In this document: positions 41,973-49,830 of the stretch, piece after piece
Layout: the number at the start of each line of letters is the position of its first letter
How positions within the stretch are numbered: the stretch's first letter is position 1
NCBI RefSeq assembly: GCF_900215355.1
Contig: NZ_OBEA01000001.1
Span: 558,001 to 622,000, forward strand
From: Pseudooceanicola antarcticus
GTDB taxonomy: Bacteria; Pseudomonadota; Alphaproteobacteria; Rhodobacterales; Rhodobacteraceae
Direction: 5' to 3'
Length of the DNA: 64,000 bases
Notes under the pieces: model-generated
The model's input: only the letters and a program-made list of their open reading frames with translations
Told to the model about the DNA's origin: nothing
Database searches by the model: none
Position numbers and translations under genes: made by a program

Positions 41973-42935
41973 ATGGGACATATGATTTCAAAAAAGGGAC
42001 AGGTGCGCCGGCTGGGGTTCCTGCTGCTGGACGGCTACGGGCTGATGTCCACCGCCGCCGCGATGGAGCCCTTCCGCGCCGCCAACCTGTTCTCGCCCAG
42101 CCCGCTCTACGAGATGCAGACTCTGCACCGGCCGGGTGGCGAGGGGCGTTCTTCGGTCGGCGCGGCCTTCCCCTCTGTGCCCTACGCCCAGGCCCCGGCG
42201 GATCTGGATATTCTCTTCGTCGTGGCGGGGGGCGACCCGATGGCGCTGCGCGATCCGGCGCTGTTTTCCTGGCTGGCGCGGCAGGCGCGGGCGGGCGTGG
42301 CGCTTGGCGGGATCTCGGGCGGGGCGGTTGTGTTGGCCGCCGCCGGTCTGCTCGAGGGCTACCGCTTCACCGCCCATTGGCACCACGAGGCCGAGATCCG
42401 CGCCACCTGGCCCGCGCTGCTGCTGGAACGCCGTCTCTTCCTGATCGACCGCGACCGCTACACCTGCGCCGGCGGCACCTCTCCACTGGACATGATGCAT
42501 GCGCTGATTGCCCGCGATCACGGGACACGGTTTGCGCAGCGCATCGCGGACTGGTTCATCCAGACCGAGATCCGCCCCGCCGAAGCCCCGCAGCAGGGCT
42601 CTCTGGCGGCCCGCTACGGAGACCTGCCCGCCGCCGTCGAAGCCGCCGTGACGCTGATGGAAAGCCACATCGCCGATCCGCTGGACCTGGGCCAGCTGGC
42701 CGATCTCTCGGGGCTGTCATCGCGCCAGCTGCAACGCCAGACCCGCGCGGCGACGGGGCTGTCGGTGATGGCGCTTTACCGGGGCATCCGGCTTGCCACG
42801 GCGCGCGAGCTGCTGTCACGGCCCGGTCTCTCGGTGGGCGAGGTGGCCCAGATGACCGGCTTCACCAGCCAGGCGCATTTCGCCGAGGCCTTCGGGAAGG
42901 CCTACGGGCAAGCGCCGAGCGGGGTGCGGGGGTAA
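41973..42935 (+). CDS. GlxA-family AraC-type transcriptional regulator
   Basis: 320 residues from the ATG at 41973 (a second ATG at 41982 is possible). The N-terminal DJ-1/PfpI-like domain is typical of GlxA/GbdR (LGFLLLDGYGLMST, LFVVAGGD, LGGISGGAVVLAAAGLL). The C-terminal half has two HTH motifs (DLGQLADLSGLSSRQLQRQTR and SVGEVAQMTGFTSQAHFAEAF). GbdR-type proteins activate betaine/dimethylglycine/sarcosine genes; here, divergent from mgdA, it probably controls mgdABCD and the dipeptidase in response to an N-methylated metabolite. It is followed immediately by the toxin-antitoxin promoter. Confidence 0.9.
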   Translation: MGHMISKKGQVRRLGFLLLDGYGLMSTAAAMEPFRAANLFSPSPLYEMQTLHRPGGEGRSSVGAAFPSVPYAQAPADLDILFVVAGGDPMALRDPALFSWLARQARAGVALGGISGGAVVLAAAGLLEGYRFTAHWHHEAEIRATWPALLLERRLFLIDRDRYTCAGGTSPLDMMHALIARDHGTRFAQRIADWFIQTEIRPAEAPQQGSLAARYGDLPAAVEAAVTLMESHIADPLDLGQLADLSGLSSRQLQRQTRAATGLSVMALYRGIRLATARELLSRPGLSVGEVAQMTGFTSQAHFAEAFGKAYGQAPSGVRG

Positions 42936-42940
42936 TAGTT

Positions 42941-42979
42941 GCCATTTGGCGATATTGCGCTATATGTATGCCATATGGC
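42941..42979 (+). promoter_or_regulatory. Paired palindromic operator in front of the toxin-antitoxin genes
   Basis: GCCATTTGGC (42941-42950) and the perfect palindrome GCCATATGGC (42970-42979) lie in direct orientation with start-to-start spacing of 29 bases, about three helical turns. They sit just upstream of the antitoxin RBS (GGAGG). Two related sites in phase before a TA operon are what antitoxin autorepression uses. This also argues for starting the antitoxin downstream of them. Confidence 0.65.
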
Positions 42980-42989
42980 GGAGGTCATG

Positions 42990-43403
42990 ATGGAACTGCA
43001 GACCCTTTCGGGGACACCGGCCCAGGCCCACGATCCGCAGATCACCGATGCGGAAGCGGGTGCCCTGGCGCGCACCACGATCAATCTTTTCGCGGCCTGG
43101 CAGCTGAGTGATGCCGAGGCCCGCATCCTGCTGGGCGACATGGCGGCCCGGACCTGGGCGCGCTGGAAAGAGGGCAACATCGGGCGGATCGACCGCGACC
43201 TGCGGATGCGGATGGCGCACCTGATGGGCATCCACAAGGGCCTGCGCTACCTCTTCCGCGATCCTGCGCGGGGCTATGCCTGGATCCGCAAGCCGAACGC
43301 GGCCTTCGGCGGCATGTCGGCGCTCGAGCTGATGCTGCGCGGAGAGATGTCGGACCTGGCCGCGATGCGCGACTGGCTGAACGCCGAGCGGGGTGCCTGG
43401 TGA
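42990..43403 (+). CDS. Xre/MbcA/ParS-type antitoxin of a RES toxin pair
   Basis: 137 residues from the ATG at 42990, chosen because CGGAGG ends five bases upstream; ATGs at 42987 and 42975 are possible. Helical N-terminal HTH-like domain (INLFAAWQLSDAEARILLG, AARTWARWKEG), a linker RDLRMRMAHLMGIHKGLRYLF, and the C-terminal MbcA/ParS toxin-binding domain (PARGYAWIRKPNAAFGGMSALELMLRG, shown here in parts: AWIRKPN, FGGMSALELML). It should bind the RES toxin and repress its own operon. Overlaps the toxin gene (GTGA). Confidence 0.88.
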   Translation: MELQTLSGTPAQAHDPQITDAEAGALARTTINLFAAWQLSDAEARILLGDMAARTWARWKEGNIGRIDRDLRMRMAHLMGIHKGLRYLFRDPARGYAWIRKPNAAFGGMSALELMLRGEMSDLAAMRDWLNAERGAW

Positions 43404-44092
43404 CCTCGGCCAGCCTGCGCGCGGTGCAATGGCCCCGAAGCTGGCGCATCATCCGCTCGATCTACCCGCCCATCGACCTCTTCGAGGACATCGCCCACCC
43501 CCGCGACTGGGAGGCCCTGGTCTCGGTCGAGGCCAAGACCAACCCCCGTGTCCGCGACGAGGTGGGCGATCTGGGCAAGGTCCCCGCTGCCCGTCGGGTC
43601 TCTGGTCCGGGCGCGAGCCTCGTCATGGCGCCTTTCGTGCATTGCTCGCCCGCGCGACCGGGGCGATTCAGCGATGGAAGCTACGGGATCTACTATGCCG
43701 GCGACCGCGAGGAGGTGGCGCTGACCGAGACGATCCACCACCACGCCCGCACCATGGCCGCGACGGATGAGGCGCCCGGCTGGACCTCGGATTTCCGAGC
43801 CCTGGTCGCGCCCCTGGATCGCGCATTGCATGACGTGAATGCCGTCGAGGGGGTGCTGGATCCCGACGATTACCAGGCCTCCCAGGTCGAGGGCGGAGCG
43901 CTGAGGGCTGCGGGCAGTGACGGGGTGGTCTGGCGCTCGGTCCGCTATCCTGCGGGGGAATGCGTGGGGCTCTTCTGGCCGGATGTCCTGCCGATCCCCG
44001 TCCAGGCCGGGCACTACTGCTACCACTGGGATGGCAGCCGCGTGGACCTGGTGAAAAAGCACGACACCGGAGAGGTGCTGGAGGTCGGCTGA
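43400..44092 (+). CDS. RES-domain toxin (NAD-degrading)
   Basis: 230 residues from GTG 43400. The RES pattern is visible: WRIIRSIYP, an Arg/Gly-Arg-Phe region (PARPGRFSDGSYGIYYAGD) and Glu-Thr (EVALTETIHHH), with VWRSVRYPAGECVGLFWP toward the C-terminus. RES toxins of the MbcT/ParT type break down NAD+ or transfer ADP-ribose when freed from their Xre partner. The pair sits between the AraC regulator and gmaS, splitting the methylamine locus. A 22-base GC stem (44105-44126) follows, which can end both this operon and gmaS. Confidence 0.9.
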   Translation: MTSASLRAVQWPRSWRIIRSIYPPIDLFEDIAHPRDWEALVSVEAKTNPRVRDEVGDLGKVPAARRVSGPGASLVMAPFVHCSPARPGRFSDGSYGIYYAGDREEVALTETIHHHARTMAATDEAPGWTSDFRALVAPLDRALHDVNAVEGVLDPDDYQASQVEGGALRAAGSDGVVWRSVRYPAGECVGLFWPDVLPIPVQAGHYCYHWDGSRVDLVKKHDTGEVLEVG

Positions 44093-44098
44093 CCCAAC

Positions 44099-44126
44099 AA
44101 AAAAGGCCCGGACAGATGTCCGGGCC
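44099..44126 (-). terminator. Terminator of gmaS (possibly bidirectional)
   Basis: A perfect 10-bp stem, GGCCCGGACA with TGTCCGGGCC, two-base loop GA. On the minus strand it is followed by six T (44099-44104), the classical intrinsic form, 37 bases after the gmaS stop. It lies 12 bases after the RES toxin stop and may end that transcript too. Confidence 0.85.
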
Positions 44127-44163
44127 AAGTCGCTGGCCTTGCGGCCAACGGGGAGAGGTTCCG

Positions 44164-45480
44164 TCAGATGTCCAGCGTGTTGTCCTTCTCCCAGCGGGAG
44201 AAGTGGGACACGAAGCTGTTCCATTCCTGGTGCTTCATCTTGGCGTAGGAGGTCGAGAACTCCTTGCCCAGCATGGCCTGCAGCTCGGCATCCGCCTCGA
44301 AGTTGCGGATCGCGTCCAGCAGGTTCAGCGGCAGGCGGGGGGCGTCGGTGATCTTGTGGCCCTCGGCATACATGTCGATGTCGTGGCGCTGGCCCGGATC
44401 GGCCTTGGAGCGGATGCCCGAGAGGCCGGCGGCGATGATCACCGATTGCAGCAGGAAGGGGTTGGCGGCACCGTCGGGCAGGCGCAGCTCGAAGCGTCCG
44501 GGGCCGGGGACGCGCACCATGTGGGTGCGGTTGTTGCCGGTCCAGGTGACAGTGTTCGGCGCCCAGGTGGCGCCCGACATCGTGCGCGGCGCGTTGATGC
44601 GCTTGTAGCTGTTCACCGTGGGATTGGTCAGCGCGGCCAGGGCCTCGGCGTGCTTCATGATGCCGCCCAGGAAGTAGCCACCGCGCTCGGAAAGACCCAC
44701 TTCGCCGATCTGGCCCCCGGCGTCTCCGGCGAAGGCGTTGACCTTGCCATCGAGATCCCAGACCGAGATATGGGCGTGGCAGCCGTTTCCGGTCAGCCCC
44801 TCGATGGGCTTCGGCATGAAGGTGGCGCGGAAGCCGTGCTTTTCGGCCACCGATTTGACCATGAACTTGAAGAAGCTGTGACGGTCGGCGGTGACCAGGG
44901 CGTCGTCGAATTCCCAGTTCATCTCGAACTGGCCGTTGGCGTCCTCGTGGTCGTTCTGGTAGGGGCCCCAGCCCAGGTCCAGCATGTAGTCGCAGATCTC
45001 GCTGATCACGTCGTAGCGGCGCATCACGGCCTGCTGGTCGTAGCAGGGCTTCTCGGCGGTATCGAAGGGGTCGCTGATCACGTCGCCTTCGGGGGTCAGC
45101 AGGAAGAACTCGGCCTCGATGCCGGTCTTGACGCGCAGGCCCTCCTTGGCGGCCTCGTCAACCAGCTTGCGCAGCACGTTGCGCGGAGCCTGGGCGACGT
45201 CTTCGCCCTCCATCACGCAGTTGGCGGCAACCCAGGCGACCTCGGGCCGCCAGGGCAGCTGGATCACGGTCGAGGGGTCCGGCACCGCCAGCATGTCGGG
45301 ATGGGCGGGGGTCATGTCCAGCCAGGTGGCAAAGCCTGCAAAGCCCGCACCATCCTCGACCATGTCTCCGATGGCCTGGGCGGGGACGAGTTTCGCCCGC
45401 TGGCCGCCGAAGAGGTCGGTGTAGGAGATCATGAAGTACTTGACGCCCTTCTCTTTCGCGAAGGCTGCGAGATCCGTCAT
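44164..45480 (-). CDS. gmaS: Gamma-glutamylmethylamide synthetase (glutamine synthetase-like)
   Basis: 438 residues of the glutamine synthetase fold, type III/GlnT-related, shorter than GlnA. Active-site blocks: TGIEAEFFLL (119-128), EDANGQFE (179-186), GNGCHAHISVW (231-241) and TGNNRTH (314-320). The EDANGQFE and TGNNRTH blocks are the segments I remember as conserved in gmaS and used to detect it. With mgsCBA next to it and mgdABCD upstream, the role is ATP-dependent condensation of methylamine and glutamate. The alternative is a GlnT-type glutamine synthetase. Ends at a strong terminator. Confidence 0.87.
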   Translation of the reverse strand: MTDLAAFAKEKGVKYFMISYTDLFGGQRAKLVPAQAIGDMVEDGAGFAGFATWLDMTPAHPDMLAVPDPSTVIQLPWRPEVAWVAANCVMEGEDVAQAPRNVLRKLVDEAAKEGLRVKTGIEAEFFLLTPEGDVISDPFDTAEKPCYDQQAVMRRYDVISEICDYMLDLGWGPYQNDHEDANGQFEMNWEFDDALVTADRHSFFKFMVKSVAEKHGFRATFMPKPIEGLTGNGCHAHISVWDLDGKVNAFAGDAGGQIGEVGLSERGGYFLGGIMKHAEALAALTNPTVNSYKRINAPRTMSGATWAPNTVTWTGNNRTHMVRVPGPGRFELRLPDGAANPFLLQSVIIAAGLSGIRSKADPGQRHDIDMYAEGHKITDAPRLPLNLLDAIRNFEADAELQAMLGKEFSTSYAKMKHQEWNSFVSHFSRWEKDNTLDI

Positions 45481-45593
45481 AGCGTGTCCTTTCCCTGTCG
45501 TGTCGCGGGGGTGTGTCCCCCCTGTCGTCTTGTCGGAAGGTGGAGTGGCACCCGCCGTTGTTTACCGTGGCGCCTGGCGGGGTGCCGAAAGGC

Positions 45594-45621
45594 GTAGGGC
45601 GGGGGTTTGCCCCGCCGCTAC
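45594..45621. repeat. Palindromic repeat between gmaS and mgsC
   Basis: GTAGGGCGGGG and CCCCGCCGCTAC arms around GTTTG, one bulged base. Resembles the dispersed GTAGGGTGG...CCACCCTAC repeats seen at 49604, 52018 and 60928. The 149-base gap that holds it shows no gene; it lies eight bases after the mgsC stop and may act as a transcript 3' hairpin. Confidence 0.6.
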
Positions 45622-45629
45622 CCTTCGTC

Positions 45630-46952
45630 TCAGAACCCCGGCTTGCCCGGCCACCAGTTTGTGCCAGCCAGAGGCACCTGCGCCATGGCCGCGGCCTCCA
45701 TCGTCAGCGCGCAGAGGTCTTCCGGCTCAAGATTGTGCACATGGCTCTTGCCGCAGGCCCGTGCCAGGGTCTGGCATTCCAGCGTCAGCACGTTGAGGTA
45801 GTTGCGCAGCCGGCGTCCGGCGGCCTCGGGGTCGAGGCGCTTCATCAGCTCGGGGTCCTGGGTGGTGATGCCCGCGGGGTCGCGGCCCTCGTGCCAGTCG
45901 TCATAGGCGCCAGCGGTGGTGCCCAGCTTCTGGTATTCCTCTTCCCACTTCGGGTCATTGTCCCCAAGCGCCACCAGCGCGGCGGTGCCGATTGAGACCG
46001 CGTCGGCGCCAAGCGCCAGCGCCTTGGCCACGTCGGCCCCGGTGCGGATGCCGCCCGAGACGACAAGCTGCACCTCGCGGTGAAGCCCGAGGTCCTGCAG
46101 CGCCTGCACGGCGGGGCGGATGCAGGCCAGGGTCGGCTGGCCGACGTGTTCGATGAAGACATCCTGCGTTGCGGCGGTGCCGCCCTGCATGCCGTCCAGC
46201 ACGATCACATCCGCGCCCGCCTTGGCGGCCAGCGCCGTGTCGTAGTAGGGCCGCGCGCCGCCGACCTTGATGTAGATCGGCTTTTCCCAGTTGGTGATCT
46301 CGCGCAGCTCGAGGATCTTGATTTCCAGATCGTCGGGGCCGGTCCAGTCCGGGTGGCGGCAGGCCGAGCGCTGGTCGATCCCCTGGGGCAGGTCGCGCAT
46401 GCCGGCGACCCGCTCGGTGATCTTCTGACCCAGCAGCATGCCGCCGCCGCCGGGCTTGGCACCCTGGCCGACCACCACCTCGATGGCATCGGCACGGCGC
46501 AGGTCGTCGGGGTTCATCCCGTAGCGCGAGGGCAGATACTGGTAGACCAGCTTCTCGGAATGGCCGCGCTCTTCCTCGGTCATGCCGCCGTCGCCGGTGG
46601 TGGTCGAGGTGCCCGCCATGGTGGCGCCACGGCCCAGGGCCTCCTTGGCGCGACCGGAGAGAGAGCCGAAGGACATGCCCGCGATGGTGATCGGAATCTT
46701 CAGCTCGATCGGCTTCTTGGCGAAGCGGGTGCCGAGGGTGACGGAGGTGTCACATTTCTCGCGGTAGCCTTCCAGCGGATAGCGCGAGATCGAGGCGCCA
46801 AGGAACAGCAGGTCGTCGAAATGCGGCACGCGCCGCTTCGCCCCGCCGCCACGGATGTCGTAGATGCCGGTGGCCGCCGCGCGGCGGATTTCCGAGTTCG
46901 TCTCTTTCGAGAAGGTCCAGGACTGGCGCGGTTCGGTGGTAGGAGTGCTCAT
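45630..46952 (-). CDS. mgsC: N-methylglutamate synthase subunit C (FMN-binding glutamate synthase-like)
   Basis: 440 residues matching the FMN/glutamate synthase domain alone. Blocks: PITIAGMSFGSLSGRAKEALG, STTTGDGGMTEEER, VVVGQGAKPGGGGMLLG, DVIVLDGMQGGTAA, VSGGIRTGADVAKALALGAD. I start at the ATG 46952, which leaves 11 bases to mgsB; a longer frame runs over mgsB. Together with MgsA (glutaminase) and MgsB (GXGXG) it rebuilds a split glutamate synthase that, instead of ammonia transfer to oxoglutarate, forms N-methylglutamate. The homologous genes in Rhizobium are glxD/glxC/glxB. Confidence 0.88.
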   Translation of the reverse strand: MSTPTTEPRQSWTFSKETNSEIRRAAATGIYDIRGGGAKRRVPHFDDLLFLGASISRYPLEGYREKCDTSVTLGTRFAKKPIELKIPITIAGMSFGSLSGRAKEALGRGATMAGTSTTTGDGGMTEEERGHSEKLVYQYLPSRYGMNPDDLRRADAIEVVVGQGAKPGGGGMLLGQKITERVAGMRDLPQGIDQRSACRHPDWTGPDDLEIKILELREITNWEKPIYIKVGGARPYYDTALAAKAGADVIVLDGMQGGTAATQDVFIEHVGQPTLACIRPAVQALQDLGLHREVQLVVSGGIRTGADVAKALALGADAVSIGTAALVALGDNDPKWEEEYQKLGTTAGAYDDWHEGRDPAGITTQDPELMKRLDPEAAGRRLRNYLNVLTLECQTLARACGKSHVHNLEPEDLCALTMEAAAMAQVPLAGTNWWPGKPGF

Positions 46953-46963
46953 GGCCGGTCCCC

Positions 46964-47647
46964 TCAATACGCGTCGGCGTTGTCGATGTTGAAATTGTAA
47001 AGCGTGCGGGCAGAGCCGTAGCGCTTGAACTCTTCGGGCTTGGCGTCGGCCCCGGCCCTGGCCAGCAGATCGGCAAGGATTTCCAGGTGTTCGGGGCGCA
47101 TCTCCTTCTCGACGCAATCGGCGCCGAGGGATTTGACCGAGCCGCGCACGAAGAGCCGTGCCTCGTAGAGGCTGTCGCCAAGCGCATCGCCCGCGTCCCC
47201 CAGCACCACAAGGTTGCCCTTCTGCGCCATGAAGGCGGACATGTGCCCGATGGAGCCATGCACCACGATGTCGATGCCCTTCATCGAGATCCCGCAGCGC
47301 GAGGAGGCATTGCCCTTGATCACCAGCAACCCGCCATGGCCAGTGGCCCCGGCGTACTGGCTGGCATCGCCGTCGATGACCACGGTGCCGGACATCATGT
47401 TCTCGGCCACGCCGGGACCGGCGGAGCCTTCCACGTGGATCGTCGCATCCTTGTTCATCCCGGCGCAGTAATAGCCGGTGGAGCCCTTCACGGTGACATC
47501 CAGCGGGCCGTTCAGACCCACGGCCACGGCGTGGGAGCCGCGCGGGTTCTCAAGCACATAGGCCTCGGTTGCCTGGGTGCCGGCGGCGGATTGCAGCGTC
47601 GCATTGACCTCGCGCAGCTCGGTCTTGGACATGTCGATGGTCGGCAT
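46964..47647 (-). CDS. mgsB: N-methylglutamate synthase subunit B (GXGXG domain)
   Basis: 227 residues, a right-handed beta-helix of the glutamate synthase C-terminal type: NGPLDVTVKGSTGYYCAGMNK, SAGPGVAENMMSGTVVIDGDA (in pieces: GPGVAENMMSG), QYAGATGHGGLLVIKG and HMSAFMAQKGNLVVLGDAG show the Gly-rich turns. Structural subunit of the split synthase. It follows mgsA by two bases and precedes mgsC by 11, so the three are co-translated. Confidence 0.88.
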   Translation of the reverse strand: MPTIDMSKTELREVNATLQSAAGTQATEAYVLENPRGSHAVAVGLNGPLDVTVKGSTGYYCAGMNKDATIHVEGSAGPGVAENMMSGTVVIDGDASQYAGATGHGGLLVIKGNASSRCGISMKGIDIVVHGSIGHMSAFMAQKGNLVVLGDAGDALGDSLYEARLFVRGSVKSLGADCVEKEMRPEHLEILADLLARAGADAKPEEFKRYGSARTLYNFNIDNADAY

Positions 47648-47649
47648 GA

Positions 47650-48534
47650 TCAGCGCTCCCAGAAGTAGACGGTGGCGGGTTCCGGTTCCCAGACGCGGGC
47701 GGTCTCGATGCCCGGCAGGTCGGCGAAGGCGCGGTATTCAGAGGCGAAGGCCACGTAGTCCTCGGTCTCGGCCATGACGGCGGGCTTGCAGGCGATCGGA
47801 TCGCGCACGACGCCGAAGCCGTTCTTGGTACCGGTGACGAAGGTGAAGAAGCCGTCCAGGTCTTCCAGCGTGCCTTCCAGCGCCTCGCCCAGGCTCGCGC
47901 CCTCGGCGATGCGGGAGGAGATATAGGCCGCGCCCACCTCGGTATCGTTCTCGGTCTTGGTGAAGACGCCCTTCTTGGCCAGCTTGCGGCGCATGTCGTT
48001 GTGGTTCGACAGGCTGCCATTGTGGACAAGGCACTGGTCCTCGGCGGTCGAGAAGGGATGCGCGCCAAGGGTGGTCACGGCGGATTCGGTGGCCATGCGG
48101 GTATGGCCGATGCCGTGGCTGCCGCCCATCTGGCGCAGGCCGAAGCGCTCGGCCACGTCCTTCGGCAGGCCCACTTCCTTGAAGATCTCCATCGCCTCGC
48201 CGATGCCCATGATGCGCAGGCCTCGGGTCTCCAGCAGCTCTACCGCGCCGGCCTGCTTGTCGGCGGGGACGAGCAGCACCGCGTGGGTGTCCTTCAACGT
48301 CACCGGGACGCTGACGCCAAGCGCGTCTTCCAGCGCCTCGGCCAGGCCGTCAAAGGCAGCCGGGTCGTCCGACTGCACGGTGAATTTCAGACCCTCTGCC
48401 GCATCGCCATAGATCGCGATCCCGGCCGAGTCGGGGCCGCGATCCGTCATGGTGATCAGCATATCGGTCAGCATGTCGCCCAGGCGCGGGCGCAGCTCAT
48501 CCTTCTTGAGGAAGAGGCCAACGATGCCACACAT
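47650..48534 (-). CDS. mgsA: N-methylglutamate synthase subunit A (class II glutamine amidotransferase)
   Basis: 294 residues. The N-terminal nucleophile Cys2 (MCGIVGLF) is followed by TMTDRGPDSAGIAIYG, GIGHTRMATES, NGSLSNHNDMRR and ENDTEVGA, the standard Ntn-amidotransferase blocks. It would take the gamma-glutamyl group of gamma-glutamylmethylamide, releasing methylamine inside the complex. First gene of mgsABC and, about 2 kb later, gmaS. A candidate operator (48577-48593) lies 43 bases upstream. Confidence 0.88.
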   Translation of the reverse strand: MCGIVGLFLKKDELRPRLGDMLTDMLITMTDRGPDSAGIAIYGDAAEGLKFTVQSDDPAAFDGLAEALEDALGVSVPVTLKDTHAVLLVPADKQAGAVELLETRGLRIMGIGEAMEIFKEVGLPKDVAERFGLRQMGGSHGIGHTRMATESAVTTLGAHPFSTAEDQCLVHNGSLSNHNDMRRKLAKKGVFTKTENDTEVGAAYISSRIAEGASLGEALEGTLEDLDGFFTFVTGTKNGFGVVRDPIACKPAVMAETEDYVAFASEYRAFADLPGIETARVWEPEPATVYFWER

Positions 48535-48576
48535 GTTCTCTCTCCATAGTCCAGGGGGCCAGGCGCCCCGTTGGAC

Positions 48577-48593
48577 CTTTCCTAGCTGGAAAG
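48577..48593. promoter_or_regulatory. Candidate operator upstream of mgsA
   Basis: The perfect dyad CTTTCC-TAGCT-GGAAAG, centred about 50 bases before the mgsA ATG, in an A/T-rich stretch (48590-48640) unlike its surroundings. A stem GGGCTT/AAGCCC (48641-48657) separates it from the preceding regulator gene and may end that transcript. The likely ligand is the cupin-HTH regulator encoded at 48699-49343; this is inference. Confidence 0.5.
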
Positions 48594-48698
48594 AGTGTTT
48601 CCCATCAAGAAAAGAAATAGCTTCTGGGGAAAATCAGCAGGGGCTTTCCGGAAGCCCTTCTGCCGCCGGGGAAATTTCTGCTGAAAATTCGGGCAGGG

Positions 48699-49343
48699 CT
48701 ATTTCTGCTGGGGGTAGGTGATGATCGAAAGGTAGCGGATGGGGAAGGCCACCAGGCCTTCCGGCCCGTGCGGCGCATCCGAGTCGAAGAGCAGCGTATC
48801 GCCCGGCTCGAGCCGGTAAAGCTGATCTCCGTGGCGGTAATCCAGCAGGCCCTCGATCATGTAGAGCATCTCGATCCCCTCGTGCTGGAAGACCGGGAAG
48901 CGGTCGCTGTCCGAGGTCAGCGAGATCAGGTAGGGCTCGACCACCACGCCCGAGTTGTTCGAGCCGATATGGCCCAGCAGGTTGTACTGATGCCCGGCGC
49001 GGGTGCCTTCGCGGTCGACCTCGGCGCCTTCGCCGGCCTTGGTATGGACGCAGCCGCGCGCCTCTTCATAGCCCGAGAAGAGCTGCACCAGCGGGACCCG
49101 CAGCGCATGGGCCAGGGTCTGGATGGTCGAGAGGGAGGGCGAGATCACCCCGTTCTCGATCTTCGACAACATGCCGACCGACAGTCCCGCCGCCTGCGCC
49201 AGGTCGGTGCCGGTCATCCGCTGCCGCTTGCGCAGCTCGCGCACCTGGCGGCCGATGGCGGCTTCCAGGTTCTTCTCGCGGTGTTCGCGCAGGGCATGGG
49301 GGTTCTGGCGCAGCTTGGCCGGTTTCTCGGGGGTGTCGGTCAC
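48699..49343 (-). CDS. XRE-family regulator with C-terminal cupin domain
   Basis: 214 residues. HTH_3 domain at about 30-90 (VRELRKRQRMTGTDLAQAAG, SVGMLSKIENGVISPSLST), cupin_2 domain from about 135 (FPVFQHEGIEMLYMIEGLLDYRHG, then LEPGDTLLFDSDAPHGP) with the metal-type His/Glu residues. Such proteins sense small metabolites and repress amine or amino acid catabolism genes. It lies directly upstream of mgsA on the same strand, separated by 164 bases, which suggests it controls the mgs-gmaS operon. Confidence 0.9.
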   Translation of the reverse strand: MTDTPEKPAKLRQNPHALREHREKNLEAAIGRQVRELRKRQRMTGTDLAQAAGLSVGMLSKIENGVISPSLSTIQTLAHALRVPLVQLFSGYEEARGCVHTKAGEGAEVDREGTRAGHQYNLLGHIGSNNSGVVVEPYLISLTSDSDRFPVFQHEGIEMLYMIEGLLDYRHGDQLYRLEPGDTLLFDSDAPHGPEGLVAFPIRYLSIITYPQQK

Positions 49344-49603
49344 GAGGGGCTCTCTCTGTTGGTCGGAACAAAGAGAGCATGTTGCGGCGGCAGAGGGAAG
49401 GTGTCGTCATTGTGGGCTGGCGCCCACCCTGCGCTTACGTGACCCTTGGCGCGGTGCGCAGCACCGGGCCGCGCCCGACCCTCCCCCCGGGAGGGCGCAT
49501 TGGCGATGTCGGAAGATCGGGGCTCGGCGTGGGAGCTTCGGGGAGCTTGCGCTGGCCATGGGTCTGGAGGCGCCCACCCAGGGTCGGGCGCGGCCCTCCG
49601 AGC

Positions 49604-49662
49604 GTAGGGTGGGAGATATCCCACCTTCCGGTGGCCAATGGTGGATTGGCATCCACCCTACG
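49604..49662. repeat. Compound palindromic repeat between the cupin regulator and purU
   Basis: Outer inverted ends GTAGGGTGG and CCACCCTAC enclose two inner hairpins, GGTGGGA-GATA-TCCCACC and GGTGGAT-TGGC-ATCCACC. A partial copy of its right end occurs at 49417-49433 in the same 487-base gap (49344-49830). I see no gene in that gap. It also holds many short GC hairpins and the purU terminators. Related copies are at 52018 and 60928-61010. Confidence 0.7.
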
Positions 49663-49775
49663 GGTTTGCACCCCGGGGCTCCGCCCGTGAATTGACCGAA
49701 CCCGTGCATGATGCGGGCGGTGCGTGTGGTAGATGCACCCCGGCGACGGGCTTGCGCCCGCCGCGTGCGCAGCTT

Positions 49776-49822
49776 GAAACGCTCCCCCGGAGCGTTTCAT
49801 CCATGCCGCCAGGGCGGCATGG
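49776..49822 (-). terminator. Two perfect hairpins after purU
   Basis: CCATGCCGCC-AG-GGCGGCATGG (49801-49822) and GAAACGCTCC-CCC-GGAGCGTTTC (49776-49798), both 10-bp stems, begin 9 bases after the purU stop on the minus strand. Together they make a strong transcript end for folD-purU. Confidence 0.75.
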
Positions 49823-49830
49823 ACCGCTGC

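Noticed and set aside
42939-42989. Longer start of the antitoxin
   Set aside because: This stretch would place the coding start within the two palindromic operators; the RBS GGAGG fits the ATG at 42990.
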